Notes: generated by a model not told the origin, from the sequence alone. A DNA stretch of 64,000 bases from Diplolepis rosae (GCA_030998225.1 JAPYXD010000308.1:2366001-2430000); one strand, 5' to 3'. Shown: positions 1 to 9,916, counted from the stretch's first letter. Numbers and translations are program-made.

Positions 1-99
1 TCGAAGCGAAACTTTTCCTAGGGTCTGGAAAGTTTGTCAAGATTTAGGGTCGTTTAATAGAATAGGTGTACAAAAAGAGTGGGATTCTTTACTCAAAAT
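1..99 (+). pseudogene. hAT transposase fragment (copy A)
   Basis: About 33 codons match the C-terminal third of the T1 transposase, in the region containing FPRVWKVC and FDRIGVQKEWDSLL. The match breaks off where an internal deletion joins coding sequence directly to the 3' untranslated region near position 100. The hAT dimerisation region, including the catalytic-type glutamate, is lost, so this copy cannot encode a working enzyme. Confidence 0.8.
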
Positions 100-549
100 T
101 TCAATTTCAAACCCCTTTCTTACTCACAAAATAATGACATTTTATTTCTTATATCAGAGATACGTTCTTTATTCCTTGCTTCGCGTGTCTCGGGTATGGA
201 AATTGTTTAGTTTTAATTATTATTTTGTGAGTAAGAAAACATACTGAAATTCAGTAATATCACGCTTTGGGCATAAGTGAGAGGCAAGGGGACACACAAT
301 AATCAAGCACCCCAAATCATCCCGAATTAATCAAACTTCTTTATTATTTGATTTAAAACAAAACATTTTTGTTCGACGTATACTGGCATTTGATAGAGGC
401 AAGCCTGAAGTACGGGCTACATTTGTAGCGTTTTTTACCACTTTGCTTCATTTTTTTCCTTTTTTCTTTTTGCTTGAAAGCAAAAACCCTTTTCGTTTCG
501 CAGGACGTGGACTAGGCCTACAGGGGATACCACGTAAAAAAACGAGCCT

Positions 550-3505
550 TAAACTCTAACTCCGTGGTGGTGTGGAAAGGAGTTTTATTTCAGAATATTT
601 GGGATTCTCTAAGAATGAACCAGCTTTTTTATTTTAATATTTCAAATGTGTTTCCTTTCTTTTATGTTTAAGGCAAAAACTAGATCTAAAAAAAGCAAAA
701 AAACCTATTTCTCTAATTGCGTCCAAGATTAGAGCAGAATCTATGCAACCGATTGTTAAAGGTTTTAAAAGTTTTCGCTTTAATTTAAAAAGCAAGTTTT
801 CATAGTATTTTACTAAGTAATGAAAGTATGTCTACAATTGTTTTCTTGAATCCTACCCAAAGGTTAAACATGGTGCAAAAATGTCGTAAAATAAGAAAAA
901 TGTCTGAGTACTTTGAAGAAGTTTTTCTAAATCGATATGTTTCATATTCCAATAATATTTAGGAATATTTATTAAAATATTCATCTTCTAAATTTGTTTG
1001 ATTAATGTACAGAGTACACTTTATATTTGAAATTTGTATACACTCTAAATCTGAATCAGTCAAATTTTCACTGATTGAATCAGTGATTTGCCTTTTCACT
1101 GAATCATCAGTGGAAACAATATTTTTCACTGTTAAATCAGTTACTTTTCACTGAAGTAATCAGTGAAATTTGACTGATTCACAGTAACCTGTTTTTAGTT
1201 ATTTAAATCAGTCAAATTTCACTGATAATCAGTAGATTTTGACTGATTCATATTTGAAATTTGTACAGTTTTTAAACAAATCCGAAACTTTTTGAATTTA
1301 GTAGTTTATTTATAAAATTTGAGAATGTTGTAGTTGATATTTCTATATAGAACTTTAAGCATTTATGGACATAAAATTTCATTTAAAGTTTCTTCTATCG
1401 GTATTCAAAACTTTCAACAATTTTGCAAGATCAGTCAAATGCAAAATTTGACAGAGTTTTTAATCAAAATATTTACATTTATTTTTTAAATATTTTGAAA
1501 ATAATTCGACTAAAATAATGATTAATAAGATTTTGTAACATTGTGGGAATATTGGAACGCTGCGAGATTAAATTTTGAGTACAATTTTCAATTAATGAAT
1601 GTTTAAAGAATTGAGTGAAAGCATCAATTAAAAAATATTTTTACTTTATAAATTTGATTAAGTGCAGTAATAAGAAAATTTTGACTTTCTATAAAGCATT
1701 TCATTTATCTGATTAAAAGTCTGTGCATACGTCACTAAAACGTAAGATTAAAAAACTTTAAACTGCTTTTACCATCAATCTATGAATGTGGATTTTAAAC
1801 CGTAATTTAATGTGTCTTATTTTTTATTGATAAAATATGTTTAACATAATTTTTTGCTTAAAGTAGCCGATTTACTCGATTAAAAATTGGTCAACTTGTA
1901 TATTTCAAAATTCTGTAATAAAAGTATTTTCATATTATGTTTTTGTATCCTATGCGTAGAATTTTAATTTTAAAATTGAGATTTCTCACAAAGAAGAAAG
2001 ATTGTCTTATTAAAGCAGTTTATTCCCAGAAATTAAAAATGATTTACTTAATATTTCGATTCCAAACATTGAATATTTATTGACTTTGAATAAAACAGAA
2101 AAAAAATTTTTATGAAGTTTTAAAATCTTTTTACAATGTTACGTATTGGGCCGAATTTAGAATTACGAAATCTTTCATTAGAAAAAGAAAAAGTCACTCA
2201 CATGAAATAAACTTCTGTAAGAATTATCAAGATTGAAGAGATGTTAAAATATTTGAAAAATAATGCAATTGTAAAATTGCAATTTATATCAATATTTGAC
2301 AAATTTTTAGCTTTCTCAATCAAAGCATTATCCGGAAGTTTTTAGTTCCTATAAAAAGATGGAATATTTATCAATTCCTTGAATGTTCATACATTAAAAA
2401 AATATCGAATTAGAGAATTATATGCAAAGTATTTTCCATTAAGAAGACATAAACATGACATAATTTTTTTATATCTACATTTTCAGCTTACTTTTTTGTG
2501 GCTTAAGCACACATTTTGAATTCGAAATACAAAAATTCTCTACAGAGTTGAAGTATTTCCTGAATCAATTATTATTGATCCTGAATTCTATTGGAAAATT
2601 TGTTGTTTACTGTTCAAATCTTACTACGATTTCAGACGGACAGACAAATTAAGAACTACAAAATATTTCATCCAAAAGATTGCACTCCTCCATAAAATCT
2701 TGTCAAATTGTAACAAGATTTGAACACTTCGAACGAACGTTTTTATGGAAAATTTAAAGTTGATTGATATTTATATGTTAATATGGAAATACCAATAAAC
2801 ACATATTTTAGCTTTTTAATTTATCTACTGCTATTAGACAATTTTCCATTTCCGTAGAGATTTTAAGTTTTGGAATGAAAAGTTTGTGCTTAGGCTACAA
2901 AAATGTGAGATGAAAATATTTCTACCATATAACTGAAAATATAAATTATGAACTTGAATTTTATGTTCATTTTATCTTGATAGAAAATATTGTTATAATT
3001 GAAAAATTGTTAAATGTACAAAATTAGTAAGAAGTATATAAATTTGAATGGAAAATTATATATTGATTCAAATTTTATACATTTATTGTCACTAAATTTC
3101 ACTGAAAGTTTATTTTTGAAGTGTTGAAATCCTCATGAAATTTTCCAAGATCATACTGATGTTTATTTCATGCAGACTTTCTTCAAGAAATTGAAGAAAA
3201 GTGTTATTTCTTGAACTATATACTTCGTATATTCAAATTCGTCGTCTGCTTCGCGCCTCTTTTGCACGTACTCGAGAAAAATACAATTCTTAATTTCGAC
3301 TCGATAAACGAAAGCGTGAAATCTAAAAATAACTTGAAAACTCAAGCATTGTAACGAAGTCCGTCTTCGTGCACCTTCGGCTTTACACGAAGCTGGTGAC
3401 CGCAGCGTGTAGCAGAGCCGACACACTGGCACGCCACGTTTGCATGTGTTTCTCCCAGATGGGAACGTGGTGGGGGCCGAAAAATCCCACGTTCTGGAGA
3501 CACTG
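550..3505 (-). repeat. T1 right terminal inverted repeat, copy A
   Basis: This 2,956-bp arm is nearly identical to 26451-29316 and 56645-59600, and to the reverse complement of 50235-53190. It carries a cluster of ATCAGT/ACTGAT motifs at 1053-1250 and a GC-richer outermost 200 bp. Open reading frames of about 70-140 codons in the outer end recur in other copies only because the repeat itself recurs. No protein family is recognisable. Confidence 0.9.
1053..1250. repeat. ATCAGTSAAA motif cluster inside T1 arm (copy A)
   Basis: About a dozen copies of AATCAGT, TCACTGA and TGACTGATT occur in both orientations within 200 bp. The same cluster is at 26953-27151, 52492-52688 and 57147-57345. The core CACTGA/TCAGTG resembles the outer CAGTG terminus, so it may be an internal transposase-binding array. 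That role is inference only. Confidence 0.6.
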
Positions 3506-3615
3506 TGTTCCGCATCTCCTTTGGGATGTATGTATTTTGGGTAGATTTGTCCTCTGGGGAGTGGTGAGTCCAAGGTTGTGAGACCAGACATGTCCGTCCT
3601 ATAATGAAAAGACTA
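3506..3615. other. Gypsy 3' remnant between T1 end and integrase stop
   Basis: This 110-bp stretch follows the integrase stop codon on the minus strand. It has no coding potential and is presumably the start of the 3' untranslated region. I see no clear polypurine tract or LTR start. Confidence 0.5.
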
Positions 3616-5256
3616 TTAGTTTCTAATATTAAGTGATGATTCGTAAGCTATTTTGAGTTTGTCTACGTGTTTTTGGAATAGGGTTTCGTTTCTGTCTTTC
3701 AAAATCGCTGTGTGTTTATCTAAGAGTTTTATAATTTCGAATGGTCCATAATATTTGCTGTCTAATTTACCGTGTTTTTTTACTTCCTTTTGTACATAGA
3801 CTTTATCTCCTACTTTTCCAGGGAATGATCTTGCCTTAGCGTCGTAATTTAGTTTGGAGTTTTGTTTTGCCTTTATCAAATTGTCAGCTGCCATATTTTT
3901 AATTTCTGTTAATCTGCAAATTAATTCTTGTAAATATGAACCATAGGTCTCTAATTTTTCGTAATTGGGGAATGAACTAGGGGTACGGGATATTTTCCCA
4001 AACACTAATTCGAATGGGGTCAATTTTGTTGCACTGTGGACAGATGTGTTATAAGCAAACATGGCGAAGGGCAGCAGCTGATCCCAATCGTCATAATTTT
4101 CTGCATAGGCTCTAACATAATCCATTAGTACGGCATGGCTCCTTTCTAGTGAACCATTAGATTGTGGTCTATAGCCTGAGGTGGTTATTTGTTTTATTCC
4201 AAATATTTTTGATAAATTACTCAATAGGTTGTTCACAAATCCTATTCCTTTATCGGTGAGAATTGCGTTTGGTGCTCCATACTGAGAAATGAGGTTTTTT
4301 GCTAATGCATTGGCTATTGTTGCTGCTGGGATGTCTGGAATTGGTACTGCTATGCAGTATTTTGAAAGATTATCCTGCATGGTTAGTATGTGCTTATTGC
4401 CATCTGGGGTGGTTGGTAATTTGCCAACAGTGTCTAAAGAAACTTTATCAAAGGTGTCCAGGGGTGTATCTGTTATCAACATGGGTTCATGAATTTTGGC
4501 TCTTACAATTTTTTGTTCTTGACAAATTTTGCATTTTCTTACAAAATCAGTGACTTGTTCTTTGATTCCTGGCCAAAAGTACCTTTCTCGAATTCTTCGG
4601 TATGTCTTGTTAACGCCTTTATGGCCTCCGACCTTACTATTATGGTTTTCAGAAATTATTTCTAGACGTGACTCCTCAGGGGGTGTACTTACATTTCCGT
4701 AACACATACTTATCTTTATATTACTGTTTTCAAATACGTTGATTATCAGTTTGAGCAGTTCTTCCTTCGTCAGGTCGTCTGTCAAGTCTCCTTGTCGAGA
4801 AATACGAAATTCGGTGATGTTTTCTCTGAATAGGGCCACTCTTAAATTATGGAGGGCTGTTTGGAGAATGGTTTTATCTATGTCGTTGAAATGTCGGTTT
4901 TTTATTATTAGTGAATATACATTATATTGTCCGCTGGGGGTAATCAATACTTCTCCTACTTTTGGCTGTTTAATTTTTAATTCCTGTGGGTCTATTGCTC
5001 CGATGTCGATTAGTAATCTTCCTACAGGGGTAGTTACTTCAACGACAGCAGAAAGAAAATGTACGTAATTATTCCTTAAATATGTTAAGTTTTCTCTGCA
5101 GCTAAGAACTTTGAAGTTTGTAGTAGGGGCGTTTGAGCTAAAACCGGTGGGTAATTCTGGGGGGATCCTGGTGATAAGCTTAGAAGTGTTTTTAGTCTTG
5201 TCATTATGTGTGTTTTCAGAGAGTTTTTCCGAAAATTGAGGAATTTTCATGTCCAT
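3616..5256 (-). CDS. Gypsy integrase with N-terminal macrodomain-like region
   Basis: This 546-residue ORF catalyses insertion of the reverse-transcribed element. A zinc-binding HHCC region has H205, H212, C242 and C245. The catalytic core shows D275 (SLDTVG), D335 (LTDKGIGF) and E371 (SNGSLERSH), with 35 residues between the second D and the E, as in DD35E integrases. A basic C-terminal part (about 480-540) resembles the usual SH3-like end. Residues about 65-187 precede the zinc finger and resemble an OARD1/TARG1-type macrodomain, with K119 and D160 at the positions I recall as catalytic there; the glycine-rich phosphate loop is replaced. The ORF is in frame with the accessory ORF upstream, separated by one TAA and five codons before this ATG. 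Integrase identity is firm; the macrodomain is an inference from remembered family sequence. Confidence 0.9.
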   Translation of the reverse strand: MDMKIPQFSEKLSENTHNDKTKNTSKLITRIPPELPTGFSSNAPTTNFKVLSCRENLTYLRNNYVHFLSAVVEVTTPVGRLLIDIGAIDPQELKIKQPKVGEVLITPSGQYNVYSLIIKNRHFNDIDKTILQTALHNLRVALFRENITEFRISRQGDLTDDLTKEELLKLIINVFENSNIKISMCYGNVSTPPEESRLEIISENHNSKVGGHKGVNKTYRRIRERYFWPGIKEQVTDFVRKCKICQEQKIVRAKIHEPMLITDTPLDTFDKVSLDTVGKLPTTPDGNKHILTMQDNLSKYCIAVPIPDIPAATIANALAKNLISQYGAPNAILTDKGIGFVNNLLSNLSKIFGIKQITTSGYRPQSNGSLERSHAVLMDYVRAYAENYDDWDQLLPFAMFAYNTSVHSATKLTPFELVFGKISRTPSSFPNYEKLETYGSYLQELICRLTEIKNMAADNLIKAKQNSKLNYDAKARSFPGKVGDKVYVQKEVKKHGKLDSKYYGPFEIIKLLDKHTAILKDRNETLFQKHVDKLKIAYESSLNIRN

Positions 5257-5268
5257 TTTGCGTGGCTT

Positions 5269-6375
5269 TTATCTAGTGGATGAAGTTACTGTGTTGAGGT
5301 GGTCTTCTTTATTACGTGAATATGGGGTTGATATCGCTTTAGGTTCTTTGAATGTTGAAGGACTAACGTTTTCTAGCATGTCTGGTGTTGCAGGTATCTC
5401 AGGTCCAAAAGTTACGCTTTTCCGGGTCCGTAAAGGTGGATTGGGGGTAGGTTGATCTTCTTCATCAGAAGATGCGATTCCGGGGTCCAAATTTTCCTTT
5501 GTTTCTGTGTTCACCTCCTTTCCCATTTTTTGTATTTCTTTCATCAATTTCTGTGCTGTTTCAGTTGCTGTCTTAATTCGGTTATCAAATTCAGTCTCAC
5601 TTTCTGGTTCTAGTTCTTCAATGGCTTCTAGGAGTTCCTGATTGTCTTCTCCTTCCGAAACGGCTGTGATCTCGAGGATAGGGGTATCTTTTTCAGTGTT
5701 TTCTTTGTCTAGCCAATTTTCGCGAGCCTTTAAAGATTTTTCGAACAATAAAAATGAATTTTCCAGGCTCTCTTTTGATGGCTTAGGTTTACTTTCTTCT
5801 GTATGCTTATTGTCATCATCTGTAGTACTATCTTCGCTATCGCTGATGGGTGGACTCACGATTTTTATAGGTCCTTCTTGTTGTTCTACTGTAAGAATTG
5901 GTTCTTCTTGTTCCTCAAAAGGGAATTCAGTTTCGGCCTCTGGAACTTTTGCTGGGGCACTTTTAAGCATAGTTGAGGGTGGATATGCTGCAGGGGGTAG
6001 ATCTAAACTGGGTAGTAAACTTTTTCTTTTTCGAAGAATTAGGGGTGGTTCCAAGTCTTTCTCCGTATCATCAGAGCTGCTGTCTTCTTTATAGTCAGGT
6101 CTTATCTTGGCTCTTCGTTCTTTTGCTCGTCGACGGATCAGTCGTTTACTGATGGTACTTTTATCTAGTTCTGCTGAAGTAGAAGTACTGGATTTAGATC
6201 GAGATAGAGTGGGGTTGAGCTGCTTTGAAGTAGATGGGTTTGAAAGTTCACCTTTTGGCTTCGCTCCCTTTCTGGTAAAAACTGAGGGCTTGTTCAGTAG
6301 GCCAGAGACTGAAGTTTTTGTTTGAGGTTTAGTGCTGGATTCTATTTTTTTAGACTGTCGAGTGAATATCGGCAT
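5269..6375 (-). CDS. Gypsy accessory ORF, acidic Ser/Thr/Glu-rich protein
   Basis: This 368-residue ORF sits between RNase H and integrase, in frame with both. It begins basic (many K, R and S; an RRRAKERRAK patch near residue 80) and becomes strongly acidic (runs such as EEQEEP, DSEDSTTDDD and EELEPESETEFD). It looks intrinsically disordered and has no catalytic motif I can see. Short TAA-containing linkers flank it: seven sense codons separate the RNase H stop from this ATG. It could be a linker of the original polyprotein, a nucleic-acid or chromatin tether for the integrase, or an extra Gag-like protein. Function is unknown. Confidence 0.7.
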   Translation of the reverse strand: MPIFTRQSKKIESSTKPQTKTSVSGLLNKPSVFTRKGAKPKGELSNPSTSKQLNPTLSRSKSSTSTSAELDKSTISKRLIRRRAKERRAKIRPDYKEDSSSDDTEKDLEPPLILRKRKSLLPSLDLPPAAYPPSTMLKSAPAKVPEAETEFPFEEQEEPILTVEQQEGPIKIVSPPISDSEDSTTDDDNKHTEESKPKPSKESLENSFLLFEKSLKARENWLDKENTEKDTPILEITAVSEGEDNQELLEAIEELEPESETEFDNRIKTATETAQKLMKEIQKMGKEVNTETKENLDPGIASSDEEDQPTPNPPLRTRKSVTFGPEIPATPDMLENVSPSTFKEPKAISTPYSRNKEDHLNTVTSSTR

Positions 6376-6393
6376 TATTCTGGGGGGTAATTC

Positions 6394-7263
6394 TTATTTT
6401 AATGCTGCTGCGTTATTTTGTACTGGATTTCGAGAGAGGGCGTCGGCATTAATGTTTAGTTTGCCCGGTTTATACTTAAATATGTACTCGTAATCTTGTA
6501 ACTTTAATCGCCATCGAATCAGTCTCTGCCCTGGGTCCTTGACTGAGTCTATCCATTTTAGTGGCTCATGATCGCTCATAAGAGTGAATTTTCTTCCATA
6601 TAAATAGGGTCTGAATTTTGCTATTGCATATAACACTGCTAAACATTCTTTTTCAGTGGTTGAATAATTTAACTCGGGTCCAGTTAGTGCTCGTGATAGG
6701 TATGCTACTGGCAGGTCCATATTTTGGACTTCTTGGCTTAATACTGCGCCAATTGCGAAACCTGATGCATCTGTTGTTACTGTAAATGGTTTATTAAAAT
6801 CTGGATATTGTAAAATAGGGCTATTACATAGGGCTTGTCTTAATATTTTGAAAATTTCTTCTTCTTCTTTTCCCCATTTAAATACTGCTTCCTTTTTCAA
6901 AAGATTCGTTAAGGGTTTTGCTATTGCGGAAAAGTCTTTTATAAATCTCCGGTAGTATCCTGCTAGCCCTAGGAACTGTTTGATATTTTTAGGGTTCTTG
7001 GGTTGCGGAAAACATTGTACAGCCTCTATCTTCTTTGGATCGGGTTTTACACCTTCGATGCTAATGATGTGACCCAAGTAAGCTATTTCCTTAAATAGAA
7101 ATTCACATTTTTCGGGTTGCAGAGACAGGTTTGCTTCTTTTAATCGTTTCAGGAGTCTCCTTTCCTTTTTTCCGTGCTCTTCTAGATTGTTTGCGTATAC
7201 AACTATGTCGTCTAGGTATACGAATAGTTCTGTTCCTTGCAGTCCTATTAACATTTGATCCAT
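6394..7263 (-). pseudogene. Gypsy reverse transcriptase (C-terminal half) and RNase H
   Basis: This 289-residue segment starts just before the active-site motif VYLDDIVVYA (YLDD) and continues through FLGLAGYYRRFI and the Ty3-type RNase H: TTDASGFAIGAVLSQ with its D, the E of STTEKECLAV, and the D of MSDHEPLKW. It ends with the NADALSRNP tail typical of gypsy Pol. The first half of the enzyme lies in another frame upstream. Two apparent one-base losses near homopolymers, about 7425 and about 7300, together displace the frame, so the pair is compensable only by both changes. They may be real decay or assembly errors in homopolymers. A TAA follows, in frame with the accessory ORF. Confidence 0.9.
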
Positions 7264-7375
7264 TAGACGTTGGAATGTGGCTGGTGAATTTTTAATCCCA
7301 TGGGCATTCCGACATATTCATAATGCCCATTTAATGATGAGAAAGCTATCTTAGGTCTGTCCGCTGGCTCTAGTT

Positions 7376-8170
7376 CTATCTGTTGAAATCCACTCGCAAG
7401 GTCAAATACTGAAAATATTGGGCTCTACCTAAATGATCAAGAATTTCGGAAATATTTGGCAGAGGAGAAGCATCGCCAATCGTCTTTTCATTGAGAAGGC
7501 GGAAGTCGATCACTATTCTCCATTTTCTTTTTCCGGTGTGGTCCAATTTCTTAGGTATAATTAGTAATAGAGAGTTGTAGGGTGATTTTGAATTTTGAAT
7601 GGCTCCTTCATTTTTTATTTTAGTTATGACGCGTTCTATTTCTTCTTTCTGAGCTGGTGAAAACTGGTAAGGGCGGGTGTTTATCGGTATTTCGTCTGTT
7701 GTATGTATTTTATGTTGTACCAGATGTGTAGAGGTTAGTGGTTCCCCAGGCAGATAAAAGCTATCTGGAAACTCTCGCACTATTTCTATAACGTGCTCCT
7801 TTTCTTCTTGATTGAGATGATCTAACTGTAATTTGTCAATTACTTCCTCTATTTTGTCTCTTTCAAATTTGAAATTTTCGGCTAAAAAATATTTGTCTGA
7901 ATCTTCTCCTGGTAAATTATAATATTCGAAGGGTATTAATTCTTGTGGGGATATTTCAATGCTTAAATCTTTTTCAGTTGTGTTGATTGCTAATACGCGA
8001 CAAATTCCGTTTGCGTTTGTTACAGCTGCTTCGCCCACTAGTACTCCTTCTGTAGTTTTAATTAAGGGTAGATTACCTTCTTTTAATTCTGTATTTGTGA
8101 CTTCTACGGGGATTTCTCGTTTAGTTCTGGCTTTGACCTGGATAGGTCCTAATGATGTCCCTTTGTAGCC
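7376..8170 (-). pseudogene. Gypsy reverse transcriptase, N-terminal half
   Basis: Reading continues directly past the TAA that ends the protease ORF, in the same frame, with no ATG. The first recognisable part is the conserved linker before gypsy reverse transcriptases (GYKGTSLGPIQVKAR, then IPVEVTNTELKEG). It is followed by the fingers region RPYQFSPAQKEEIERVI, NSPYNS-like NSKSPYNSLLLIIPKK, and KWRIVIDFRLLNEKT. The frame then breaks near 7425 and the chain ends in a stop at 7376, before the catalytic palm aspartate motif. The remainder of the enzyme is at 6394-7263. Confidence 0.88.
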
Positions 8171-8851
8171 TTACATTTTTTCCTTGGGTATTTTGGATTC
8201 TTCGTCTACAAATGGTACGGGTTTGGTTGGGTTGGAATGAGTGACGACTGTGTTGTGCCAAAATGAAATCTCTACCTTTTCTTGTCGGAGGTATTCTCTT
8301 CCTAGAATTCCGTCGGTGTTGATAGAAAAATCTGGTTCTGTGAAGTGAAAGGTCACTATTGAGTTTTTAATTTTTATTTGAACGGTTCCAAGGGTTGAAA
8401 TCTTGTTCTGGGTTATACCAGCTATTTCAATTGCTTCATTGTGTGATACTATTATGTCTTCGTCGAGTGAGCTTAGCTTAATTATGTTTACGTCTGCTCC
8501 AGTGTCGACTAGTAATTGGGCCTTGGCGTCCTCTCGGCGAGCAAGGCTGGAGTTTAAATGTTCTGTGTTTGATGGAGATGGGGATGGCGTACGAGGAGGG
8601 TTGGTGGGGTTCTTATAGGGGTAGTTAGGGTTTGGAAATGGAATAGGGTGATTTGAGTAATAAGGATATGGTTGATAGGGTGGATATGGGGGGTATGGTT
8701 TGGGGTGGTGGAAACTACTGGGGTAGTTTTGTTCCGTTGGGAAATAGTTTCGTCTATTTAATCTAGGTGAAGTGTGCCTATCTTCATTGGATCTATTTCT
8801 TTCTGGGGAGACCGCAATTCGGACGTGCGGACTAGGGCTGCGATCACGCAT
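8171..8851 (-). CDS. Gypsy Gag tail and aspartic protease (retropepsin)
   Basis: This 226-residue ORF begins with an arginine- and serine-rich segment, followed by a Pro/Tyr-rich stretch (residues about 45-82). The retropepsin follows: LLVDTGADVNII holds the catalytic DTG at residues 116-118, and GILGREYL near residue 190 is the second conserved loop. It would mature the polyprotein in the particle. No CCHC zinc knuckle is visible; the basic stretch could bind RNA instead. The ORF is in frame with Gag upstream, separated by one TAA and two sense codons before this ATG, and in frame with the reverse transcriptase downstream across another TAA. Confidence 0.85.
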   Translation of the reverse strand: MRDRSPSPHVRIAVSPERNRSNEDRHTSPRLNRRNYFPTEQNYPSSFHHPKPYPPYPPYQPYPYYSNHPIPFPNPNYPYKNPTNPPRTPSPSPSNTEHLNSSLARREDAKAQLLVDTGADVNIIKLSSLDEDIIVSHNEAIEIAGITQNKISTLGTVQIKIKNSIVTFHFTEPDFSINTDGILGREYLRQEKVEISFWHNTVVTHSNPTKPVPFVDEESKIPKEKM

Positions 8852-8857
8852 TCCTGA

Positions 8858-9457
8858 TTAAGCAGGTTGAGCAAACTTTCTGTCATAAAAGTTATTATGT
8901 GGGGATTGAGGGTTTAACTGATGTCTTGATTCGTATTCTATGGCATATTTTAGAGCTGCTTCTTTTGAATTTGGATTTCGGCTTTCTACTGCTCCTGAGA
9001 GTCCATCTAGAAGTTCACGAATAAAAGATTCTAACGCACAATCGTTGAGAGGGGCTAATAATATATCCGCGTTATCGTATTTATCTTCTAGTGCGGCTTG
9101 CGCACCAGATTTTAATAATGTAAGGCGATCGTAGTATTCACTTACACTTTCGTTACGGGTCATATTGATGTTCGAAATTTCGTGTGTGTACCACGTGTAT
9201 GACTTGTGAGAAGCAAACCGTTGTTTGAGGTGGTCAATCAAGTCCTTCATGGAAAAAAAACTTTTTCCATGTGTGCTATCTCTTGCTGCTCCCTTCAGTC
9301 GGGAGAAAACCTCCCTGATATACTGTTTTTCACAGTTGGCAGGTATGCTGGCTTCTCCGTTTATCACGTCCTGAATAAAGTCTCTTACTGGCATATTTTT
9401 ACCATTAAATATCGGCACATTCATTATGCCTTGTTGAATGGCAAAACATTCTGCCAT
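8858..9457 (-). CDS. Gypsy Gag (capsid-like)
   Basis: This 199-residue ORF has the pattern of a retrotransposon Gag capsid: FNGKNMPVRDFIQDV near the start, VFSRLKGAARD, a helical DLIDHLKQRFAS segment, and NESVSEYYDRL, the last typical of the retrotrans-gag family. It would form the particle shell. The ATG at 9457 is the natural start because upstream in-frame codons include stops. It ends at a TAA that is in frame with the protease ORF, so Gag-Pol could be made by readthrough or by reinitiation at the ATG three codons on. Confidence 0.82.
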   Translation of the reverse strand: MAECFAIQQGIMNVPIFNGKNMPVRDFIQDVINGEASIPANCEKQYIREVFSRLKGAARDSTHGKSFFSMKDLIDHLKQRFASHKSYTWYTHEISNINMTRNESVSEYYDRLTLLKSGAQAALEDKYDNADILLAPLNDCALESFIRELLDGLSGAVESRNPNSKEAALKYAIEYESRHQLNPQSPHNNFYDRKFAQPA

Positions 9458-9565
9458 GGATGTTATCTTGACGTCTGTATTTAATGCTCAATCCATATCA
9501 CTATTTTTGAAATTTATGTGCCTAAAATTGAATATGAATTACAAGTTTATTTTTATCAATTTTGT

Positions 9566-9916
9566 CTATTTGACTAAATCCGGAATAGGAAGATTCAATT
9601 TAGAAATAAAGGATTTTCCAATTACTCCTGCGATACCTGCACCTATTTCGTGTTTAATTATGTTGAATTTAATTGAATTACGCAAAATTGGGATTTCTAC
9701 TGATCCTACTGTTGAAAGAGTGGCGTTATGTAGTATGTAGATTTTCAAATGGTTTATTTTGACTTCGAGGATTATTTTATCCTTTTGGACTAAATTGATA
9801 TTTAGTGTTGGATCGTAGAAGAAATCTCCTATTTTAGTTTTTAATAGGTCAGAATATACTGAAATTATAATATTGGTTTGATGTTTTATTATTATTTGAG
9901 TTTGGTTAGTTGCCAT
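9566..9916 (-). CDS. Protease-like ORF upstream of Gag, catalytic motif absent
   Basis: This 116-residue ORF is the first ORF after the leader. Its second half follows retropepsin order: a YDPTLNINLV segment where a protease would have VDTGAxxNII, a TLSTVGSVEI strand like TLGTVQI in the element's own protease, and AGVIGKSFI like GILGREYL. The D is kept but T-G is replaced by P-T, so it should not cleave. It may be a duplicated, dead protease domain with a structural job, or chance resemblance. It lies in the same frame as Gag but is separated from it by several stops. Confidence 0.4.
   Translation of the reverse strand: MATNQTQIIIKHQTNIIISVYSDLLKTKIGDFFYDPTLNINLVQKDKIILEVKINHLKIYILHNATLSTVGSVEIPILRNSIKFNIIKHEIGAGIAGVIGKSFISKLNLPIPDLVK

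Larger units (their letters stand above)
1..3505 (+). mobile_element. T1 copy A, right part of a long-TIR hAT transposon
   Basis: This is the right-hand part of the element seen whole at 50235-59600, in the same orientation. Bases 1-99 match the transposase from 55676 to 55774. About 420 bp of coding sequence is then missing, and the match resumes in the 3' non-coding part. The right terminal repeat runs 550-3505, 2,956 bp, the same length as both arms of copy D. It ends in CACTG, the complement of the CAGTG terminus. The left part lies outside the window. The element appears inserted into the 3' end of the gypsy retrotransposon that follows, since the integrase stop is only 110 bp away and no 3' LTR is present. 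The 8 bp after the end are TGTTCCGC, so the left junction outside the window should carry a similar 8-mer. Confidence 0.88.

Noticed and set aside
3163..3591. Open frames of 70-142 codons in the outer T1 arm, also at 28974-29387 and 50308-50577
   Set aside because: They recur only because the arm recurs, differ at their ends in each copy, and show no family resemblance.
5642..6325. Plus-strand ORFs of 150 and 72 codons across the acidic gypsy ORF
   Set aside because: Serine-rich antisense shadows of Glu/Ser codons on the minus strand.
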